In this document: positions 57,438-64,000 of the stretch, one piece after another | Numbering within the stretch: position 1 is the stretch's first letter | Layout of the letters: every line of letters starts with the position of its first letter | DNA from: Glebionis coronaria | Taxonomy: Eukaryota; Streptophyta; Magnoliopsida; Asterales; Asteraceae | Length of the DNA stretch: 64,000 nt | Direction: 5' to 3' | Assembly (NCBI GenBank): GCA_025667525.1 | Contig: CM046875.1 | Span: 116,860,340 to 116,924,339 of the forward strand | Notes under the pieces: generated by a model | Told to the model about the DNA's origin: nothing | The model's database searches: none | What the model saw: the letters and a program-made list of their open reading frames with translations, nothing else | Translations under genes and position numbers: made by a program

Positions 57438-58505
57438 GCTACCTCTTCAGGTGTTGATGCATCCATATCATGGCTTCTCATGCTTAACCTCCATAGGTTG
57501 AAAATCTTTCTTGGAATTATGCCTATTATACTTCTTCAACATCCTGTCAATATAAGTACTTTGACTAAGACTAATTTACCGCTTACTCCTATCTCTATAG
57601 AATTTAATTCCCAGAATGTATGCAGATTCTCCTAAATCTTTCATAGAAAAACATTTACCAAGATAATCCTTAACTTCTTTAAGTCTTGGAATGTTACTTT
57701 TCATGATTAATATGTCATCAACATATAAGATTAGGAATACTACATCACTCCCACTAGCTTTGCGATATACACATAGCTCATCACAATTTTGAATAAATCC
57801 AAACTTTTTGATTTCTTCATCAAATTGCTTATTCCATTGATGTGATGCTTGCTTCAAACCATAAATAGATATTTGAAGTTTACACACGCGTTTTGGATAC
57901 TTAAGATCAACATACCCTTCAGGTTGATGCATATAGATGTCTTCATTTAGATATGGCAAATGGATGTTAAAACTGCCTTCTTGAATGATCGCTTAAATGA
58001 AGACATCTATATGCATCAACCTGAAGGGTATGTTGATCTTAAGTATCCAAAACGCGTGTGTAAACTTCAAATATCTATTTATGGTTTGAAGCAAGCATCA
58101 CATCAATGGAATAAGCAATTTGATGAAGAAATCAAAAAGTTTGGATTTATTCAAAATTGTGATGAGCTATGTGTATATCGCAAAGCTAGTGGGAGTGATG
58201 TAGTATTCCTAATCTTATATGTTGATGACATATTAATCATGAAAAGTAACATTCCAAGACTTAAAGAAGTTAAGGATTATCTTGGTAAATGTTTTTCTAT
58301 GAAAGATTTAGGAGAATCTGCATACATTCTGGGAATTAAATTCTATAGAGATAGGAGTAAGCGGTAAATTAGTCTTAGTCAAAGTACTTATATTGACAGG
58401 ATGTTGAAGAAGTATAATAGGCATAATTCCAAGAAAGATTTTCAACCTATGGAGGTTAAGCATGAGAAGCCATGATATGGATGCATCAACACCTGAAGAG
58501 GTAGC
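57438..58505. repeat. Perfect inverted duplication: arms 57438-57949 and 57994-58505, spacer 44 bp
   Basis: The left arm is the exact reverse complement of the right arm over 512 bp wherever I compared them, including non-coding edges; both translate to the same 127-residue RT fragment ([19 protein letters not shown], then [13 protein letters not shown]). The right arm is native. The left arm sits between CTCATAGCT and ATATGGCAAATGGATG, replacing some 25-30 bp of RT. The outer edges share GCTACC, a microhomology that fits template switching. A transcript across it would fold into a 512-bp hairpin. Confidence 0.97.
57950..58368 (+). pseudogene. Central RT of element H
   Basis: [19 protein letters not shown] (motif A Asp), [43 protein letters not shown] (motif C) and [20 protein letters not shown], ending TAA at 58366-58368. 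The catalytic pair is intact. The ATG at 57960 follows the hairpin spacer and is internal. Confidence 0.9.
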
Positions 58506-59224
58506 ATACATGAAGAAAGTACCTTATGCTTCGGTTGTAGGATCTATCATGTATGTTGTAAGATGCACAAGTCCAGATGTGGCGTTTGCTCAAAACTTGG
58601 TCAGTCGTTACCAACAGAATCCAGGGAAGCTCCACTGGGTTGCTGTTAAACATATTCTAAAGTAATTAAGGAGTACTAAAGATATGTTCTTGGTATTCGG
58701 AGGGAAACCAAACACAGAACTGAATTTTACAGGTTTCTGTTATGCATCCTGGCAATGTGATAAAGACGATACGAAGTCTCATACGGGTTACGTGTTTGTC
58801 ATTAATGGAGGAGTAGTTGACTGGAAGAGCAAAAAGCAGACAACGGTTGTAATGCATGCTACTCAATCTGAGTACATGGCTGCTTCAGAAGCTGCAATGG
58901 AAGTTGTTTGGATTAGGAAGTTTGTTGAAGATCTTGGAGTGATGCATTCAATAAAAGAACCTACTGATATGTATTGTGACAATTCTTCCGCAATCATATT
59001 CGCCAAATGATTTTGGAGTCATGAAGGGCGCGAGATACTTTAAATGTAGATATCACTATGTTCGAGAACAAGTCGAGGCTGGTGAAATCAGATTAATAAA
59101 AGTTCACACAAATGATAACGTAGCTGATCATTTTACTAAGGTTTTTCCTAGAGGAAAGGTCATTGAACATGCCAAAAGAATTGGGCTTAGTTTAGCTAGT
59201 GATTTCATGCAAATCTGTGATTAA
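58462..59224 (+). pseudogene. RNase H and 3' end of pol, element H
   Basis: STPEEVAYMKKVPYASVVGSIMYVVRCTSPDVAFAQN, stop at 58665, then FCYASWQCDKDD (Asp expected after YA is Ser), SHTGYVFVINGGVVDWKSKKQ, HATQSEYMAASEAAMEVVWIRK and YCDNSSAII. A one-base shift near 59005 leads to GARYFKCRYHYVREQVEAGEI and VADHFTKVFPRGK, ending at 59224. Inactive. Confidence 0.9.
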
Positions 59225-60030
59225 TATTTGGATAAAAGATGTTAGACATTATTATTTAATGAAATAAAGTATTGGTTATGTTTATTTTGGTTATATAATT
59301 TTGTGTCATATTTTACATGTTTTAATCCGTGAATATTGTTATATTCTAAATGTCTATTGTCAGTTAATAATATGAGAGTATTATTAAATTAAGACAAATC
59401 TAAATTATAGAATATACTTGAAAGTATATTGATGTGTTAACATATCAAATTTAGATAATATTCAATGAAGTGAATATAGGACTTATGCCAACTATATGAT
59501 TATACTTTATGGATCTTTGTCATCAAGTAAATCATAAATAGTTATCCCTATACCTGAGATACTAGAAAACTGTCGTGAATTCAGTGCATTTTCTGTGAAA
59601 TAATCTAAAGGTATACGTAATTGGTGGCCATAAGGGTTATTTTCAGAAGTGTTGCAAAATTCATAAGTTTTGCTTGTAGTCAATATGGGATTTGTTTCCT
59701 CCAAAATCATTTTGGAGTTTAATACAGTTGGGCCCCTCGTGGAAATAGTGTGATGTTTGTGTGGCCGCACCCAAAGTCGTTCTAAACTATGTTTAGAAGT
59801 TTTGATAATCTTGCTTAATCGGATAAACGAGAAACAGAATAGTTAATTAAGGAATGATTAAGATCCATATCCTTATTAACATTGTATTAGAGATGAAAGG
59901 ATAATAATAATGATGAATCATTAAAAGGTTTTATCCAGGAGACCTTACTCGAGTTGTACTAGAGGCATCGGCGTGTAACTAGACGCTAACCGATGTGATC
60001 ACACTATTAAAAATATGTCCAAGTAGGAGC
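59225..60030 (+). other. 3' untranslated region of element H
   Basis: AT-rich, no frame supported; the minus frame 59507-59770 has no domain. It ends with a polypurine-like AAGTAGGAGC at 60021-60030. Confidence 0.6.
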
Positions 60031-60836
60031 TGTAAGTTTTATGGACTTAAAACTTAACAGTCCTGTGTTAGGATCGAACTCGGAATTACGGGATTACACA
60101 TAATACGTAAAGAGTTAATTTATTAATAAATGTATTTTATATATGTATTAATTAAATCGAGCTTTAAAAATTTAACGGTCGTTAAGTTTTAATAGTTAGT
60201 AACTAACGATTAACGTGAAATAAACTAGAAGAGGAAAAGAAGGTTCCGGAACACCCCTTGGAGGTGGTATCCGATCGGTGGACAAGAGGGGAGGAAAAAG
60301 GAAGTTTTTTCCTTAATCCTAATTATGGTACAAATCTTATTCTTGGGCTCCAAGGAATTTTGAACTATATATACCCCGGGTACCTCACAATTCTCCATCC
60401 CACACAATCTCTTCCTCTCTTTATTTTGCGACCGGATAAACACCCACAAGGGTATTCGTTTAGTTTCTTTCGATCGGTACTAGCCCCTCTCTAGGGTTGT
60501 TAGCTCGATTTCCCACTTCACGTTTAGCTCGTTTTATACGTACTAGTATAACGATTAACTCATTATTATACGTGTGTACAAGAACGTAATATAATCTCAC
60601 TGTAGATTATATCTTGGATCGATTAACAAAACGGTAAGGGGTTAATCGTTGATCAACATAAACACTAATTGGTGATTTATTCTTGTTCGTTGGAATTGCA
60701 TTACAAAAGGTACGTAATCCTAATTCGATTAATTATGAACGTGTTATTATGATTCTATGTTTTAATCGCTTCAGCTATTACGTGCTTTGATCTTCTATTA
60801 TATTTTTATAATTGTTATGAACTTCATAAACCATCA
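60031..60836 (+). repeat. 3' LTR of element H
   Basis: Starts TGTAAGTTTTATGGAC after the purine tract. The end is uncertain: GCATTACA at 60705 gives the best inverted ends (TGTAA/TTACA), but Ty3 gag coding begins only at about 60837, after CCATCA, so I take 60836. It contains a promoter. Confidence 0.7.
60365..60374 (+). promoter_or_regulatory. LTR promoter TATA box of element H
   Basis: CTATATATAC followed within 50 bp by a pyrimidine-rich start region (CATCCCACACAATCTCTTCC). The position inside the LTR fits the retrotransposon promoter. Confidence 0.65.
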
Positions 60837-61570
60837 ATTTGCGGGAGTCATGGGGGAAGATGTCTCTTAGGCAGTCTATAGGGAGGCCGTTCTAAAGAGA
60901 TTTGGTGCTGCATATGATAATCCTTTGGGGGAAATTAAAAAAATTAAAGCAAATTGGTTCAGTGCAGGATTACATTGATGCATATGATAGGCTGTTGTAT
61001 ATGGTGCATGTGCTTGAAAATCCAGCTATGAGTTTCTTTTTGGTTGAGCTACAAACTGAGATAGAGTTGACAACTAGAATGCTCAATCTTAGGTCATTAG
61101 CAGAATTGTATGGCTTGTGTAAGTTGGAAGAGAAAAAGATGGGTCTAGTGAGGCATAGACACAAGTTGGCTATTCTATCTACACCAAGGCCTTACAACAC
61201 CAATACCTATAGTACTCCTAAGCCACAAGCAGTGCTACTAATTTAGTAAAACTCAATCCATAGGAAACAATTAACTCATAAAGAGTTGGATGAGAAGAGA
61301 GCAAAGAATCAATGTTTTTATTGTGCCCAAAGATATGTTCCTGGCCACAAGTGTTGTGGAAAACTGTTGTCTTTAGAGATTGTGGAAGTGAATGAAAGAT
61401 TAATGGACAATTTGGGATTTTCAGGTGAAGAAGGGGTGTTTGGAAATGGAGATAACCTAAATGTGTTGGAGGAAAATGAGAGCCCTTCATATGAAAGTGA
61501 CACTACTCAATCTTTACCACCTCACATTTCACTCAATGCCATTAACGGGAACAACACCTTTCAGAGACTA
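60837..61570 (+). pseudogene. Gag of element I
   Basis: Begins inside the capsid domain (GVMGEDVS, TAG, VYREAVLKRFGAAYDNPLGE). An extra A in a run near 60938 shifts it to 60902-61246: LKQIGSVQDYIDAYDRLLYM, FLVELQTEIELTTRML and LAELYGLCKLEEKKMG. Then TAG; 61286-61573 gives the C-terminus with DEKRAKNQCFYCAQRYVPGHKC (zinc knuckle; C-x2-C and GHKC intact) and ISLNAINGNNTFQRL. This matches the chromovirus-like gag of Ty3 plants (recognition). Confidence 0.86.
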
Positions 61571-62165
61571 TGAGGGTTAGAGGTCAAATAATTGGTAAAC
61601 CAGTTAATATCCTTATTGACTTATTGACTGTGGGAGTACTCATAACTTTTTGGATACTGCAACAGCTAAAAATATGGGGTATGAGATGATAGAGACAAGT
61701 CCTTTTCAAGTGAATGTAGCTGGAGGAAATTATTTGACTAGAAACTACGAATGTAAGGGCTTACAATAGAAGTTGCAGGGTGAAACATTCAAAGCTGACA
61801 TGTACTTGGTTCCCTTTGGGAGTTGTGAGATGGTATTGGGAATGCAATGGCTAGCAACCTTAGATGACATAGTGTCTAATTTTTTGAAATTGAAAATGGA
61901 GTTCATGTATCAGGGTAGTAAGGTTGTTCTTGGGGGTTCTCAACCACCTATTCTTACTTTGATGGAAGGCAAAGTGGTAGGCAGTCATTTGAATGCTATG
62001 ACTCGTGAATGTCCATATTTAGAAGGCCAGACAGAGGAGATGCAAGTTGTTGCATTAAGCAATCTAGGGGTTGTGGAAAAAGGAACTCAAGGAACCTCTT
62101 CTGTTGTGATCACACAGTGTGTGGTGCCACTCATGAAGGTGCTTAGTAGGCAGTGTTGGTATTAG
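61571..62165 (+). pseudogene. Protease of element I, active site disrupted by an 8-bp duplication
   Basis: MRVRGQIIGKPVNILID is followed by a doubled TTATTGAC (61612-61627), which throws the frame just at the catalytic site; in the original frame it would read ID-C-G-STHNF, so the usual Ser of DSG is Cys. Then DTATAKNMGYEMIETSPFQVNV in another frame and, after a TAG at about 61767, LQGETFKADMYLVPFGSCEMVLGMQWLATL in 61773-62165, the standard protease-to-RT junction. RT does not follow. Confidence 0.85.
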
Positions 62166-62814
62166 TACTATTGATAGTGTGAAGAATAGACACACATTTC
62201 CACAATTGGTGTCTGATTCAAGTGATGGGCAGAAGTGTTACAAGTCAAATGATGCAAAGCTGCTATGTGATTGCTCTAGGTTTCCACTAGCAGAAACACT
62301 AAGGAGTGTTACAAGTCAAAATTTAGAAAAAAGAGTGAGTGACTTAGATATGCAGAATGAGAAGGAAGTTGCTGTTGGTGATTTGGATATGCAGAATGGA
62401 AGAGATCTTTCATATTTGAGGAATTAAACTAGTCTAGCCCATAATGTTGATTTGGATACCAAGACTGCAGTGAAACAAATGAGGCAACATGAGTTTGGTT
62501 GTTCACAAGATGAAGTTTACAACCTAACTGTTCAAGGAGTGTTTGAAAGAAGATTAAGGACACTCAAAACAAGGCTACTTGAACAATGGGGTACATCTGG
62601 AGTTTGTGACATCCATCTAAACATTTTGGAAGACCTGTTTGATAAGCAAGTGTTGGAACTAAAGACTCTAGTGTGTTAAGGAACAAGCAGCAGTTTTTGG
62701 AACAGAATAAGGAGACAAACTTGCTTGAGAAGGACAACTGCCATGCTACTAATATTTCTTCGGTGGTTACAGATTTCATTTTTGAGGACAAGAATGATTT
62801 GAAGGGAGTTGGAG
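62166..62814 (+). other. Unfamiliar 3' region of element I
   Basis: Replaces pol. Small frames 62179-62427 and 62452-62679 have no domain that I recognise; the first has two LDMQN repeats. GTGTTACAAGTCAAA recurs at about 62236, 62306 and 62815, the last being the LTR start. The end is purine-rich (GAAGGGAGTTGGAG). Confidence 0.6.
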
Positions 62815-63130
62815 TGTTACAAGTCAAAATTTAGAAAAGTCAAACATAAAAGTCAAATCACAATGGGCGGGAAAAGCTGTGACAACCTAACACTTCTTTC
62901 CTTTCCAGTGTATAAATACCCTTTCCTGTATTCAATTTCAGATTCATGTATGTTTTGATAGCTCATTCGTTTTGAACAAACTCTGTAACAAACCCCATTT
63001 GTTTCAATAACAAATAACCATTGTTCACCAATTTTCCTTTTCTAATCATTTTAGGAAATTCTGGGCATTGTGTTGATGATCTCCATCCTACTGATTAGGA
63101 TCAGGATATGAGCCTTTTTGTCTTGTATCA
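62815..63130 (+). repeat. Probable 3' LTR of element I
   Basis: TGTTACAAGTCAAAATTTAG start directly after a polypurine tract, TATAAATACC promoter and AATAAC/TTTCAATAACA termination-like region; the TGTATCA end is approximate. No second LTR is present to confirm. Confidence 0.6.
62911..62919 (+). promoter_or_regulatory. TATA box in the LTR of element I
   Basis: TATAAATAC about 95 bp into the LTR, with a pyrimidine-rich start region downstream. Confidence 0.55.
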
Positions 63131-64000
63131 ATAAGCAGTGCTTTACTAAAGATTTTATCGTTTACTGTTATCACATGATTGCCGGTTTGAGGTGCTTTCA
63201 GTTTTGGAAAGCTGCTGGAACTTCTTGACCTGGTTCTACCAAAGTATCATATTTATTGACATGTTGAAGATATTTAAATAATTGTCAATTTAAGACGGAT
63301 CAAGAAACAAAATGCAGTATAATGTTGGCTTTTGAGCAGGGTTCCAATAGCAGCATTGAAGGCCATGTGTGCGGGACAATTTAGCAGTGCCACTACTCTC
63401 AGGTGGCTAGCAGCTATGTCTATAAATATTTCTATAAATTAGCAACCGTTTTCTTTGCTGATTTCCTGACACGTCTTGGTAATTCCGTGATACATTTATG
63501 CAGGAGACATAACCAAAACAGAAATAACAAAGGAAACTTTAAAAAAATAAACGATCTAACATATAGCAACAAATGTTTGTCATGTACAGGCAAACATGTT
63601 GTACAAGAACTGATTAAGAGTCTCCTTTCAGATTCCAATCAGACGGACTTGAGTTTCAGAACTTTTTCTCGGTTCAGAAATACATCTCCAACAGTAAGAA
63701 TGATTCAGTTACTATAGCAACTACATGTTAGTTAATTCTGAGATGCAAATGCGATGACAAATAATCAAAATAATGTCGTCAATCGGAGAGTTAATTAATT
63801 TTTGGTCAAAGTTTCATTTTTTAACAAGCTACGAACTCTCAGTCGGAATCAAACCATATAATTTACACATCAAATAATGGTTTTTGACAGATTTCAATTG
63901 GGATTTACAAGATACGATACTATTCCTTTGTTCTACATTCTTCAACTTTAAAATCATGTCTAGACCAGTTTTTCTTGGCTAAATGTAGTACAATTATCAG
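63131..64000. other. Unassigned right flank
   Basis: No gene supported. A possible short exon-like stretch begins after TTTTGAGCAG near 63340 (VPIAALKAMCAGQFSSATTL, then TLRWLAAM). The plus frame 63403-63717 has no domain. No LTR, tRNA or repeat is recognised. Confidence 0.4.

Larger units (their letters stand above)
55803..60836 (+). mobile_element. Element H: 3' part of a copia retrotransposon, interrupted by element B
   Basis: Copia pol from the pre-integrase region through RNase H, then a 3' UTR and 3' LTR (60031 to about 60836). It begins in the middle of a domain exactly at B's LTR end, so its 5' part (LTR, gag, protease) should be left of the window. It contains a large inverted duplication. 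Confidence 0.88.
60837..63130 (+). mobile_element. Element I: Ty3 remnant with gag and protease but no RT or integrase
   Basis: Gag and protease run from the H junction, then 600 bp of unfamiliar sequence, a purine tract (62801-62814) and a 3' LTR (62815-63130). The 5' part of gag is missing at the H junction. Because no RT, RNase H or integrase remains, the copy is either internally deleted or a non-autonomous form. Confidence 0.7.

Noticed and set aside
57576..57959. Minus-strand copia RT gene
   Set aside because: It is the inverted left arm of the duplication, not a separate antisense element; no other copia sequence continues on minus beyond the arm.

Overview
This window is plant nuclear DNA made almost entirely of transposable elements nested inside one another. 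I see no convincing intact host gene, no tRNA or rRNA gene and no CRISPR array. The gag and copia polyprotein texture, and the accessory open frame at the left edge, recall element families that are abundant in Asteraceae. I therefore infer an Asteraceae-like eudicot, at moderate confidence, from recognition only.

Layout, left to right. (1) 1-12123, minus strand: a decayed SIRE-like Ty1/copia element (element G), open at the left edge, with its 5' LTR at 11814-12123. (2) 12124-24750: a CACTA (En/Spm) DNA transposon (element F). It has a TNPA-like (Transposase_24 type) gene on minus, a TNPD-like (Transposase_21 type) gene on plus, a telomere-like repeat field between them, a small third gene, and a right terminus. 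Element G has landed in the last exon of the TNPA-like gene. (3) 24751-41628, minus: an LTR retroelement with no recognisable pol (element A). Its 3' LTR is cut by the CACTA end. (4) 27114-38594, minus, inside A: a young, nearly complete Athila-type Ty3 element (element E) with long LTRs, a perfect GTGAC target duplication and an intact 1,849-codon gag-pol. One catalytic reverse transcriptase (RT) aspartate is Asn. (5) 41629-55802, minus: a decayed Tat-type Ty3 element with two RNase H domains (element B), split by A in its integrase. (6) 45397-54164: a roughly 3 kb solo LTR (element C) inside B's gag, with TSD CAACT, itself carrying (7) 46833-52544, plus: a non-autonomous Athila relative (element D) with TSD GGGTT. 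(8) 55803 to about 60836, plus: the 3' part of another copia element (element H). It begins exactly where B's LTR ends and contains a perfect 512-bp inverted duplication of its RT region. (9) About 60837-63130, plus: a gag-protease-only Ty3 remnant (element I). (10) 63131-64000: unassigned.

The junctions imply the order of insertion I > H > B > A > F > G, with E in A and D in C in B. The missing left halves of I, H, B, A, F and G should lie beyond the left edge. The observations I rate highest are the perfect RT hairpin in H, the related ATTCC-core tandem arrays found in three otherwise different retroelements, the single catalytic substitution in the otherwise intact Athila element, and the telomere-like field between divergent CACTA genes.
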